A DNA stretch of 64,000 nt. It comes from Shewanella sp. Choline-02u-19. Its GTDB lineage: Bacteria; Pseudomonadota; Gammaproteobacteria; Enterobacterales; Shewanellaceae. Positions 17,689 through 26,071 of the stretch are shown here, piece by piece. The DNA lies in contig NZ_PJBE01000013.1 of the NCBI RefSeq assembly GCF_002836205.1, positions 2,852,001-2,916,000 on the forward strand. Reading direction: 5' to 3'. Every line of letters starts with the position of its first letter. Positions within the stretch are counted from its first letter, which is position 1. The translations under genes and the position numbers were made by a program. The notes beneath the pieces are model-generated. The model was not told where the DNA came from and searched no databases. It saw only the letters and a program-made list of their open reading frames with translations.

Positions 17689-18595
17689 ATTGCATTGGCT
17701 CTTCAGCACTCTTTTTCCGCTTAAAGGCTGCCGGAGTGAAACCTGTTAACCGTTTGAAATATTTATTAAAGTGGGTAATATCTTCGAAACCTAGATCATC
17801 AGCAGTTTGTTGTACTGATAGACCGTCCATAACGAGCTTGCGCTTGATCTCAAGCGTGATTCTGAAATCGATTAATTGCTTGGTTGTGCGGCCACAGCAT
17901 GATTTGCATAGTAGGTTTAAGTTCTTGTAGCTTGTGTGCATCCACTGTGCATATTGAAGGGCTTCCCTAGCCTCGAAGAAATGTTGTTCCACTAGACTGA
18001 TAAACTGGTCGAAGCGATCTTTTTGATGCTCACTCAAGTGGCTAAGATGACTCTTTCTCTGCCGGCCTAATTTGATCAATAAGCTGGAGATCAGTAACTG
18101 CACCACCACATCATCGTCAGCTCCCTCATAAATGGCCTTTTTCACCTCTCTTAACAGCACGGTGCAGCTCTCGTTTAAATCCGCAGGTAGTGTCGTTAGA
18201 ACGGGCGATGACGCCATGCTTTGATGAAACGGAGCAAAGTAAGAAGTGCGTATATTGGAAGCGCTATCGGAGAAGAAGTCCGTGCTAATGTTGACCATAG
18301 TACCTTGTGGTAAATCCTCTGAATCGAAGGCGTGTACTTGATTGCGATTAACAAAAATAACACTGCCCGACTGGTAGGGATAGTGTTTGAAGTCGATTAG
18401 ATGTTGCCCTTGCCCTTTGGTAATGAACAGGAAACAGAAATAATTCACTCGGTGGGGTTGGTAGGGATCGAAGTCGTAGCGACTGAGCCTTTCGCGGAAG
18501 CACTCAAGATCCATAACTTCGATACCAGAGTTCTCTATAGAGGGAGCTCGGTAGTGAATGTTGGGAATTGAATCACAATTGTTCATGCATGCCAC
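17687..18595 (-). CDS. AraC family transcriptional regulator
   Basis: 302 residues: an N-terminal cupin-like sensing domain (YFCFLFITKGQGQHLIDF, then VIFVNRNQVHAFD) and a C-terminal double helix-turn-helix (LVMDGLSVQQTADDLGFED, THFNKYFKRLTGFTPAAFK). The start is GTG, with AAGGAGG seven bases upstream; the in-frame ATG three codons later is too far from that site. It lies 102 bp downstream of the octaheme cytochrome gene on the same strand, so it may be cotranscribed with it and control it. Ligand unknown. Confidence 0.9.
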   Translation of the reverse strand: MACMNNCDSIPNIHYRAPSIENSGIEVMDLECFRERLSRYDFDPYQPHRVNYFCFLFITKGQGQHLIDFKHYPYQSGSVIFVNRNQVHAFDSEDLPQGTMVNISTDFFSDSASNIRTSYFAPFHQSMASSPVLTTLPADLNESCTVLLREVKKAIYEGADDDVVVQLLISSLLIKLGRQRKSHLSHLSEHQKDRFDQFISLVEQHFFEAREALQYAQWMHTSYKNLNLLCKSCCGRTTKQLIDFRITLEIKRKLVMDGLSVQQTADDLGFEDITHFNKYFKRLTGFTPAAFKRKKSAEEPMQ

Positions 18596-18697
18596 TATAA
18601 CACCTCCTTAAAAGAGTGCCTGTGTAGGGACGGGTTAGCCAGCGACAAGTCGCCGCTGGCCAAAGAGTACTAGCAAAAGATGACTAGCAAGAGAGTA

Positions 18698-20317
18698 CTA
18701 TAAGTGTATTTTCCCTATACGACTGGCTCGCTCATCATAGTCATCCTCATGACAACCTGAACAGCTATCAAAAGCACGAAGCCAGGGCTTCATGTAGTCA
18801 CCATCTGCCGAGAAGTGTCTTGGGTCTTCCTTTGCCCCCTCGAGATCGATCTTGAGCAAGTGAGATGAACTTGGCATATGACAGTCAGTACACTTGGCGA
18901 TGAACTCGTGAGCGGCAGCAGCTATTTCGCTATCAGGGACGTCGGCAAATTCCTTGGTATGACAATCGGTACACTGTCTTACCATCGCGTCTTCATGACC
19001 CGGCTGATCCTGATTGAGTTCAGAGCGGTGAGGGTTATGACAAGTTGAGCAGGTGAAGTCCTTCTTCTTACCCATAGCCTCGCCAGTATCCGGATCGGTT
19101 CCTATCAAGGTTGTCGCAGCATGACGGCCACCACGGCCATCTCGGCGCCCTTCGGGACCAAAGCCGGAGGTCCGCAACAAGCGTGCATTCAGGGTTACGC
19201 CACCAAATTCCTGCTCAAAGGGAGACTGATAGTCCGGGTAGCGTCTGACGGCATCATCGGTGGTATGACACTCCTGACAGGTAGCCGCCTTAGCATATCC
19301 CATATCCTCTGAAGTGTAATCTCCGGTAACACGTGCTTCAGCTAGTTTAACAATATTATGTTTTGACGGGCCCTTAACGTGTTCACTACCGCCGCCATGA
19401 CAACTTTCACACTGAACCCCGGTCATAGCGAACGTACCGCCCATTCCCGGCATATCATCTTGTCTGTTTAGGTTTCGATAATCACCGGTGCCTTCGGTGT
19501 AATCTTGCCAACCGGTAGTGTGACATCTGCCGCAGTAATCATAGCCATGTGAATCCGGTGCATCATTCGGGTTCCAGGGCCACGCCATGTGGGCATTCGC
19601 TTCAGTCCCCTCTGGAACAGGGAATGTACCAACCGCATTCCCGGTCATGATGTAGCCATTCTGGTCGATGAACATGGTACTGCTTTTGTAACCACCGATA
19701 ACGTAACTGATATCGGCCCAGCTGGAAGGGTTACCCAGCGTGTTGTTTACATCGAAAAACTCCAGGATTCCATTAGGAATAGAGGAAAACGGGTAGATAG
19801 GTTTCTCTCCATTAACCTTAGTCAGCTTGAAGTTATGGCCGGTCTCGAAAAAGGTTTTCTTATCTGTATGACAGGTAATACAGGTATTGGAACCGACATA
19901 GGCCAGAGCCACTTCATCTGATAGCACCACGACAGTGACTATCGACTCTGCCTCGCCACCATTACCATCTGAGATAGTGTAATTGAGTGTTGTGGCACCG
20001 ACTTTATCTGACACGAACAAGATTTTATTTTCTTTAATCAATGCCGTTCCTGCGCCTGATGTCACGGTCACGGTTTCGATAGTCAATGGGTCACCATCGG
20101 CATCGGTATCGTTGGCCAAGGCGTCGATCAGAATACTGGTACCGACAATCGCTTCAGCATTGCTTGGATTAGCAATCGGTGGATTATTTTCAGCTGGAGG
20201 AGGAGTTGACTCATCATTATCATCATCGCTGCCACATGCACTCAGAAGGCTGAGAAGCATGGCTGCAATGAGCGTCTTGCGTGGGGCACTGCGCCCGTTA
20301 AATTTCATCATCATCAT
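18698..20317 (-). CDS. Octaheme c-type cytochrome lipoprotein with cadherin/Ig-like domain
   Basis: 539 residues. A lipobox (LSLLSAC, lipidated C28) is followed by an acidic linker, an Ig/cadherin-like domain with the ANDTDADGDPL calcium-type motif (about 45-135), then eight CXXCH haem sites: CITCH, CGRCH, CESCH, CQECH, CSTCH, CTDCH twice and CSGCH. Likely an outer-membrane, surface-facing electron carrier or reductase for extracellular or periplasmic acceptors. It is unlike the MtrC/OmcA decaheme family. The gene starts with four ATG codons in a row after AAAGGGAA, so the exact start is unclear. The acceptor is unknown. Confidence 0.9.
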   Translation of the reverse strand: MMMMKFNGRSAPRKTLIAAMLLSLLSACGSDDDNDESTPPPAENNPPIANPSNAEAIVGTSILIDALANDTDADGDPLTIETVTVTSGAGTALIKENKILFVSDKVGATTLNYTISDGNGGEAESIVTVVVLSDEVALAYVGSNTCITCHTDKKTFFETGHNFKLTKVNGEKPIYPFSSIPNGILEFFDVNNTLGNPSSWADISYVIGGYKSSTMFIDQNGYIMTGNAVGTFPVPEGTEANAHMAWPWNPNDAPDSHGYDYCGRCHTTGWQDYTEGTGDYRNLNRQDDMPGMGGTFAMTGVQCESCHGGGSEHVKGPSKHNIVKLAEARVTGDYTSEDMGYAKAATCQECHTTDDAVRRYPDYQSPFEQEFGGVTLNARLLRTSGFGPEGRRDGRGGRHAATTLIGTDPDTGEAMGKKKDFTCSTCHNPHRSELNQDQPGHEDAMVRQCTDCHTKEFADVPDSEIAAAAHEFIAKCTDCHMPSSSHLLKIDLEGAKEDPRHFSADGDYMKPWLRAFDSCSGCHEDDYDERASRIGKIHL

Positions 20318-20881
20318 TTCCCTTTATTAGTTGATACAACGGCCCCTAGGTATGGGATTTAGCCCGGAGCGCATTAATTTGTTCATTTGTTAAATTAATG
20401 CTAATGCCCATGTCAAAGTAGGTCAGTAAGGGACTGGAAATTGCCGATTAAATACCGAAAGAGAGGAGTGTGAACCAAAGCAGTCACTGGGGCTCATCGA
20501 AAGCTGTGATTAACGAATGAGCCACAACATTGGCGCGTCATAGCGGTTGCAAGGAGGATAAGGACGGGGGGTCATTCTTGCTCAGGAGTCAGAGAAGCAC
20601 CACGACCATAGTGGCCGTAGACCATAGAATAAATAGGTGTCTATGATGGGTTTTTATCTTCTCCCTATACATTGATTACCAAATGTTTTTTGATTATTAA
20701 TCAAGTATCATCCTAGTTACAAAAGCAGTTAACAAAGATAAAATGCATCCACTAATTAAATTTAATCTGTTAATTCTCTTATTTAAAGATTAACTCTTTT
20801 ATTAATATTCACTCATGCATTATTTAATATTAAGAACAACTACCTAGCCTATGCAGCACTTGTTTTTATTAAGGTCAATTT
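20318..20881. other. Intergenic region between divergent genes
   Basis: About 560 bp, with the right half strongly AT-rich. It must contain both divergent promoters. A degenerate piece of repeat family B (ATAGGTGTCTATGATGGG, 20633-20650) is present. No gene or RNA recognised. Confidence 0.4.
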
Positions 20882-21913
20882 ATGTCATTAAATCCTTATT
20901 TACCTATTAAACTAGAGGATAACTGCCCTCACATTGATAATAAATTCAACTCAGTTTCATTCCCCATAGCTCACACGGCGCTGGTTGCTGAAGGGGGAGG
21001 ACAAAGAGGAATATTTACAGCTGGTGTTCTCGATAGTTGGCTTGAGAAAGGCTTTAACCCTTTTAAATTACTCATAGGAACCTCTGCTGGAGCACAAAAT
21101 CTATCAAGTTATATTACCAATCAACCTGGTTTTGCCCAGACATCTATTGCGAGCTTGTCACGAGACCCCCACTTTTTTAACCTAGGGAGACCGCTAATAG
21201 GAAGAAGTACAATCGACCTCGACTGGTATTTTAATCGAGTAGGAGTGGTAAACGAAAAAGGAAACGGATTACTCACGCATAAATTAAATACCGAGTGTGG
21301 TTTTAAACGTTTGAAGCAGCGTGAACTACTTATTTCAACCACCAATAGTTCTAATTATCAGGCTCAATTTTTTAGTCCTAATCAAGATAATTGGCTCACT
21401 CTCTTAAAAGCTTCAAGTGCTCTTCCGTTTTTGTACAGAAAAGGAGTGAAACTTGGGGATGAGTTTCATGTTGACGGAGGACTATCCGCACCTCTTCCTG
21501 TTGAAGAAGCCTATAAACGTGGCGCTCATAAAATAGTTGTAATACGTACTTTACCAAAAGAGTATTCAGCTCATACTCCTTGGATTTATCGTTTAAAATC
21601 TTGGATATGTTCATCAAACCAATGCCCAAAAGCTATAGACTACTTTGTGCATCATGAACATGCCTACCGTGAATCACTTAAATTTATTGAGTCCCCTCCT
21701 CCCGGTGTTGAAGTTATCCAAATTTTTCCAGATAAAGGATTAAAGAGCAGACTATTAGGCAGTAAAGAGTCCGACATCCACCTCGATTATCAACAGGGTA
21801 AACAAGCTGGAAATAAATTTATGGATCAGCATTTACAATCCCTAGTCGAATTTCAGCCCTTAGTCCCAGAAATAAATAAACGAACTGAAGCTAGAGTCGC
21901 TCGCTATTGTTAA
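20882..21913 (+). CDS. Patatin-like phospholipase
   Basis: 343-residue patatin-fold lipid acyl hydrolase. Oxyanion-hole motif EGGGQRGIFTAGVLD, nucleophile elbow GTSAG and the catalytic aspartate in VDGGLSAPLPV (DGG) are all present, so a Ser-Asp dyad can form. No signal peptide is evident, so it is probably cytoplasmic or membrane-associated, as for YjjU-like proteins. The gene is AT-rich compared with the core genes to the right. It converges on the DUF2325 gene. Confidence 0.9.
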   Translation: MSLNPYLPIKLEDNCPHIDNKFNSVSFPIAHTALVAEGGGQRGIFTAGVLDSWLEKGFNPFKLLIGTSAGAQNLSSYITNQPGFAQTSIASLSRDPHFFNLGRPLIGRSTIDLDWYFNRVGVVNEKGNGLLTHKLNTECGFKRLKQRELLISTTNSSNYQAQFFSPNQDNWLTLLKASSALPFLYRKGVKLGDEFHVDGGLSAPLPVEEAYKRGAHKIVVIRTLPKEYSAHTPWIYRLKSWICSSNQCPKAIDYFVHHEHAYRESLKFIESPPPGVEVIQIFPDKGLKSRLLGSKESDIHLDYQQGKQAGNKFMDQHLQSLVEFQPLVPEINKRTEARVARYC

Positions 21914-21934
21914 TACTCAAGATAGAGAACCATT

Positions 21935-21953
21935 ATGGGTAGCCAGGTTATTT
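21935..21953 (+). repeat. Dispersed repeat family A, copy 7
   Basis: ATGGGTAGCCAGGTTATTT, wedged in the 41-bp gap between two convergent stop codons. Confidence 0.6.
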
Positions 21954-21954
21954 T

Positions 21955-23193
21955 TTATAAGTTGACGCAGCTTATTTCATTGGCCACGTCATCCATCGCT
22001 TTAGCAAAGCTTGATATGCCAGAAGAGGGGATGAACAAGTGACGCTTATTATGTTGCTTACAGAATCGCTTCAATCTGTAGTAGGCGTCGTGGCTGATGC
22101 AATCGGAGGCGCAAATAACCGCATCGGCAGACCACAACATGGCATCTAAGCGCTTGCTACGGTCTTGGACACCGCCATCATGATGGCTGAATTCGCCATT
22201 ACAACGAGACACCAGCTCCCTATATTGTTCAGTCATGCGCTGCAGGCCACCAACACATAAAATTTTCAGCCCCTTAAGGTCTGGACAATCGGTGCAAGAA
22301 GCGGCACTGCATCTATTACAGGGAGACAGACTCTGCTTTACTAACCCTTCTAGAGATCGGGATTCTTGCTTCTGTAGTTGCAATTTTTGAGTTAAACCCA
22401 AAATATTCTCTTCACTGTGTTGCAGTTTTTGCTGCCACTGCAGTTTCTGTTTATCTAAAATCTCAAGCGAGATATTTTTACTCGCCAGTTCGTTATGTAG
22501 CTGCTTTAGTTCAAGCGCCGCTGCATTATTATTTCCTTCTCGTTCTAGGCGCTGGCAGTGCTCTTTGAGTTGCAAATTGTCCGCCTTAATTTCAGCCAGC
22601 TGTTGTTGTAGTTCACCTAGCTGTCGCTCTTTACTAGAGATAGTCTGATGGGCTTTTTGCTGACTTTTATCTAACGATTTTTTCAGTTCTAACAACTCCT
22701 TTTCAACAGTGTGTAGGCGTTTAAGATCCGCTCCCTGGCCAGCCCCAATCTGATGAGACAACATATGAATGGTTTCATAAGCCATTTCTTCAATAGTCAG
22801 ATCACACAAAGGGTGCGTTAACAGTGCCCATAGGGCTTCGGCGCTGGCTCCTCGATCTATATGCTGCTGCCAGACTGGTTTGAGCTCATCGCGACATTTA
22901 ATCAGACCAAAACGCTTTATAGCGGCAGTAAACTTTTTATCTAGGTGCTTTTGTACCGTCAAAGACAGGTGATGTTTAACGTCACAGTTGGAAACGATCC
23001 AAGTGTGTAGCCAGTAATCACTTTTCCGAGCCTGTTCTTTGTCGACAATTTTCTCTGCCAGCTTACGGATCTCAGATGTCGTCAAACAGGTACCTATGAC
23101 AGGACATAGCAGTTTAGCGCTTAGCTCCCACAATTTACGTTTACCTTTAAAGCAATTAAATGCCTGTGTTCCAGTGGCTGAGATATCACACAT
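21955..23193 (-). CDS. Coiled-coil protein with C-terminal DUF2325 domain
   Basis: 412 residues from the chosen start. Regions: an N-terminal globular part beginning MCDISATGTQAFNCFKGK, a long coiled coil (about 175-290, runs of KSLDKSQQKAHQ and LQQQLAEIKADN), a cysteine cluster (CNRCSAASCTDC) and a DUF2325 domain (LKILCVGGLQRMTEQYREL, FSHHDGG, ADAVICASDCISHDAYYRLK, SSGISSF). I chose the ATG at 23193 because AAGGAGG lies six bases before it; the frame is open to 23280 but that start has no ribosome-binding site and sits on the Fur box. Function unknown; the cysteines and Fur box suggest a role in iron or redox response. Confidence 0.85.
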   Translation of the reverse strand: MCDISATGTQAFNCFKGKRKLWELSAKLLCPVIGTCLTTSEIRKLAEKIVDKEQARKSDYWLHTWIVSNCDVKHHLSLTVQKHLDKKFTAAIKRFGLIKCRDELKPVWQQHIDRGASAEALWALLTHPLCDLTIEEMAYETIHMLSHQIGAGQGADLKRLHTVEKELLELKKSLDKSQQKAHQTISSKERQLGELQQQLAEIKADNLQLKEHCQRLEREGNNNAAALELKQLHNELASKNISLEILDKQKLQWQQKLQHSEENILGLTQKLQLQKQESRSLEGLVKQSLSPCNRCSAASCTDCPDLKGLKILCVGGLQRMTEQYRELVSRCNGEFSHHDGGVQDRSKRLDAMLWSADAVICASDCISHDAYYRLKRFCKQHNKRHLFIPSSGISSFAKAMDDVANEISCVNL

Positions 23194-23280
23194 GCAGTCC
23201 TCCTTAATTCTGTCGCAGTTAAACTTGCCTTTAGCAATGATTGAGTCGTCAATGGTATTAGTGCAACTAACATATCGCAT

Positions 23281-23297
23281 ATGATAATAGTTATCAT
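23281..23297 (-). promoter_or_regulatory. Fur box upstream of the DUF2325 gene
   Basis: ATGATAATAGTTATCAT, a perfect inverted repeat that matches the 7-1-7 Fur pattern TGATAAT-N-ATTATCA at 13 of 14 positions. It lies about 88 bp upstream of the corrected start, the expected position for operator control. A second palindrome, ATTCGCGCGAAT, adjoins it at 23296-23307. Confidence 0.8.
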
Positions 23298-23348
23298 TCG
23301 CGCGAATAGGAAGTGTTACTTGAGAATATTTTTCGCGAAAGAATAATT

Positions 23349-23417
23349 ATGGGGGCAATGTTATTTTGGTTTTTGTGGCCGCGTTCAACACATGGCTTTA
23401 ATGATGAGTGTCTATGG
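23349..23417 (+). repeat. Family A copy 8 and degenerate family B piece
   Basis: ATGGGGGCAATGTTATTT (23349-23366) followed by TAATGATGAGTGTCTATGG (23399-23417). Here the two repeat families lie within 35 bp of each other. The 23298-23612 gap contains no recognised gene. Confidence 0.5.
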
Positions 23418-23612
23418 TTAGCTGTTGGGTAAAAAGAGGATTGAGAGAGAAAAATTGATGTAGGTGATCGGTTTAAACTGCAATGACCGTTCGCAATCAC
23501 CGCAATACGCACACTCATGCGGTTGCCCTGCTAGGACATTAAATAGAGCCTAAATATAATATCTAAGCTCTACTCCGTTGGAAATAAATTAAGCTGCCTA
23601 TTAATCCATTTA

Positions 23613-24233
23613 CTAGAAAATACTGGAGAAGAATTTACCTACTGAAGAAATTGCCCCAGAAGTCCAATTTGCAATTGATTTTCCAGCATTACTGAACCAT
23701 TCCCCGATATCATTGAAGAAGTTAACAATCGAGCTTGCTAGATTTGCAAAAAACTTCCCTACAGAAATAAGCAAAGTAGTAAAAAATGCACCAATTGCTT
23801 CAGTCGCTGATAAAATGCGCTTTTGCTGCCCTGGATGATCAATCCCTGCTTTAATCAACTTATCGTAGTTTTTATTAATTAGTGCATCAGACGCTTTTTT
23901 TGCTTCAGCTTTCTGATTCTCCATCGCTTCTACAAATGAATTGGTTGTTGCATCATTAGGTTTTTTATTGTCTTTCAATATAGTAACTGATGCTGTGGCG
24001 CCACTCCTTTGGCCTTCAACAAATGAGTTTGTATCGTTTTTATACGCCTCTAAGTCAGCTGTAACTTCCGAATTACCAGCGACATCTGTTGCTTTAAAAG
24101 CCATTAACCCTGAGTCATTTGTTGCGCTAGCGTAAAGTAAATCAACCGGAACAGAATAAGTATGAGTTGCACCTGACTTATGGTGTTCACGCATAGCATT
24201 CATATGATGTACGAAAGATTCTTGAGCATTCAT
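23613..24233 (-). CDS. Unknown protein with amphipathic C-terminal repeats (206 aa)
   Basis: I do not recognise this protein. No signal peptide. The N-terminal 130 residues are polar and include a histidine-rich start (FVHHMNAMREHHKSG). The last about 65 residues are a run of amphipathic helices rich in F, W, S, G and N, with VGKFF occurring twice (once as VGKFFANLASSIVNFF, once as VGKFFSSIF at the end) and GEWFSNAGKSIANWTSG between. Such a tail could insert into or coat a membrane. The ribosome-binding site is weak (GGAT). Flanked by repeat elements, alone, AT-rich. Confidence 0.6.
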   Translation of the reverse strand: MNAQESFVHHMNAMREHHKSGATHTYSVPVDLLYASATNDSGLMAFKATDVAGNSEVTADLEAYKNDTNSFVEGQRSGATASVTILKDNKKPNDATTNSFVEAMENQKAEAKKASDALINKNYDKLIKAGIDHPGQQKRILSATEAIGAFFTTLLISVGKFFANLASSIVNFFNDIGEWFSNAGKSIANWTSGAISSVGKFFSSIF

Positions 24234-24597
24234 AGTATTTATCCATTTAGAGTATGCAAGATAATTGGCCTATATCCTTAGCCAATGATTTCGAGCTATA
24301 ACTTTAGCTAGCGTTGACTGAAATCTCCTTCTGATAACCTTCTTACGCCGCTTCCCTGTTCCGTTTTAATATAAATCTAGAGCCAGAATACCGTTAAGGT
24401 TATTGATTTAAAGCGTAAATTACAGATTGTTTTTTAGATGGAGAATAGTGAAGCATCCTTATATTCCACTATCTTCAGGTAACCTTCCTTTAAGCGCCTC
24501 TAGCTCAGTAAAAACCAAAGGTTGATAGCGACGATCGATAGACTCCCATTATTAATCAGTCGAAAATTCTAGACTAATGAGCGTACTTCTAAGGCAA
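24234..24597. other. Intergenic region
   Basis: About 360 bp upstream of the 206-aa gene; no gene, RNA or motif recognised before the family B element that begins at 24598. Confidence 0.35.
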
Positions 24598-24680
24598 GGC
24601 ATAACAACTTCCTACTTAAGCAATGCCTAAAGCCTAATGAGAGGCACTAAAACATGTAATTAATGATGGGTGTCTATAAC
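24598..24680 (+). repeat. Repeat family B element, copy 1
   Basis: Begins GGCATAACAACTT and ends TAATGATGGGTGTCTATAA; matches the 28908-28993 copy along its length with scattered changes, so its central hairpin is partly decayed. Confidence 0.7.
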
Positions 24681-24700
24681 TGGCTCAAATACACAGCTGT

Positions 24701-25147
24701 ATGCACATAAGTATTCAGCATGGTAATGTAAAGCCAAATTTGTGGTTTTTGAGTAAATATTTTATGAATTTCATTCTTAATAATTGTGGCAACAGGGTCT
24801 ATAGCGAACACTACAACCTTGAAAATGTTGTATATGATTTCAGCATAGGCGCGAATAACAACCACTTGTTCAGCAGCATTATGAAGGGAGATGAAGTTGT
24901 AGTTCTGTCTTACGCTGACATCAACAGCAGGGACAGTGTAGTAGCAGTAACATATTGTGTTGAACGTTTAGAATTAACACACGATTATTACAAGGCAGGT
25001 AGAACATCACCGCCTTGCGGCTTAGTGATCGGCTACGAGTTAATGAAATATACGTTTTTAAAGTTTCAAGCTGTGGTTATGTTCCCTGAGATGTTTGATA
25101 AGAATGGTAACTTCAAACGTGGTGTAAATATTAAGGAACATGCGTAA
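24701..25147 (+). CDS. Hypothetical protein (148 aa)
   Basis: I do not recognise this protein. It has mixed alpha/beta sequence, five cysteines, no signal peptide and no transmembrane helix, and a lysine-rich C-terminus. There is no convincing ribosome-binding site at the first ATG, which is only 20 bp from a repeat element; a later ATG (MNFILNN, residue 22) is an alternative. Codon use is AT-rich. It may be a laterally acquired or decaying gene. Confidence 0.45.
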   Translation: MHISIQHGNVKPNLWFLSKYFMNFILNNCGNRVYSEHYNLENVVYDFSIGANNNHLFSSIMKGDEVVVLSYADINSRDSVVAVTYCVERLELTHDYYKAGRTSPPCGLVIGYELMKYTFLKFQAVVMFPEMFDKNGNFKRGVNIKEHA

Positions 25148-25298
25148 CAATCAATGATGTGTGCCTATGCAATTCCTCTTTCAAAAGCTTAGTAGGTGGT
25201 CGTTATTTATGCCATTAACTACGGCTGGTACCTTTTACCCGAGCGAAAGCAGCTCGCGAAGAGATCTAAGAATGTGCTGATATCCATCCTATACTCAA

Positions 25299-25319
25299 TC
25301 AAAGGCGATCGGCCTTTGA
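25299..25319. other. Hairpin before the M15-like gene
   Basis: TCAAAGGC / GCCTTTGA, 8-bp perfect stem with GATCG loop, 22 bp before the next start codon. It could be a terminator of unseen upstream transcription or a 5' UTR structure. Confidence 0.4.
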
Positions 25320-25340
25320 TTGCTATTGACGGCCTAGGGG

Positions 25341-25991
25341 ATGGATATGAATGTATTACGAATAGTACTGTTATTACTGGTGGTGATGCCTATCACCACG
25401 GTCGCCGATGTCGATAAGCAAACCCTCGATAAAATCTATCAGCTAGATATTAAGCTCACCGAAGAAGACTTGCTCGTTAAGGTGCAGGGCTATCCGGTGC
25501 CAACCTACGACGCCTTTCATGGTTGGTTGATTATTAACGACGTCGAAGATCGCTACGATGAGATAACAGCATTCTTTGCTAAACAGGGCGTCGAGAAAGT
25601 TATTCCTATTTACTTAGCGATGTTGCAAGGCACTAGTTGGGAGATGAAAGGCACCTCCGTTTTTACCTTTCCCGAGGTCGACCAATGGCAGAGCATGGCT
25701 AATACGCTGATCTTTTTACAGCAGGAAATAGTGCCGATTATCGGCGATGTGATTCCGGTCTCTGGTGACCGTTCCGATGAGTATAATCGCCTCGCTGGCG
25801 GTGCCGGACAGAGTAAGCACATGCAGTTCTGCGCCTTGGACATGGTGCCGGTTAAGAGCTACTCCCGCGAGGAATTAATGTCAAAGCTGAAGGAGATACA
25901 TCGTAAGGTAGGGCAGAAATATCAGGCCGGTTTGGGTATCTATGGCGGTATTCGGTTTCATATCGACACCTGCGGCTTCCGCCAGTGGTAG
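25341..25991 (+). CDS. M15A-like D,D-carboxypeptidase-type protein, secreted
   Basis: 216 residues with a signal peptide (VLRIVLLLLVVMPITTVAD) and a C-terminal domain of the peptidase M15A type. The zinc signature is visible as SKHMQFCALDMVP (SxHxxxxAxD) and, near the end, FHIDTC (HxD). Enzymes of this group cleave D-Ala-D-Ala or related peptide links in cell wall. AGGGG lies six bases before the second ATG (25347), which is probably the true start. Isolated gene just upstream of the RAYT insertion. Confidence 0.7.
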   Translation: MDMNVLRIVLLLLVVMPITTVADVDKQTLDKIYQLDIKLTEEDLLVKVQGYPVPTYDAFHGWLIINDVEDRYDEITAFFAKQGVEKVIPIYLAMLQGTSWEMKGTSVFTFPEVDQWQSMANTLIFLQQEIVPIIGDVIPVSGDRSDEYNRLAGGAGQSKHMQFCALDMVPVKSYSREELMSKLKEIHRKVGQKYQAGLGIYGGIRFHIDTCGFRQW

Positions 25992-26000
25992 TGAACAAGT

Positions 26001-26016
26001 GGGGTCAGAGTAAACT
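26001..26016 (+). repeat. Left inverted repeat of the RAYT unit
   Basis: GGGGTCAGAGTAAACT, the exact reverse complement of 26765-26780. Confidence 0.85.
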
Positions 26017-26071
26017 AAAATTATTCACCTATACTCCTTAGCATAATGAGCTTTGCAAAAGGAACTTGCAC

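Noticed and set aside
23193..23280. 29-residue N-terminal extension of the DUF2325 protein
   Set aside because: The start has no ribosome-binding site and would lie on the Fur box; the downstream ATG has AAGGAGG.
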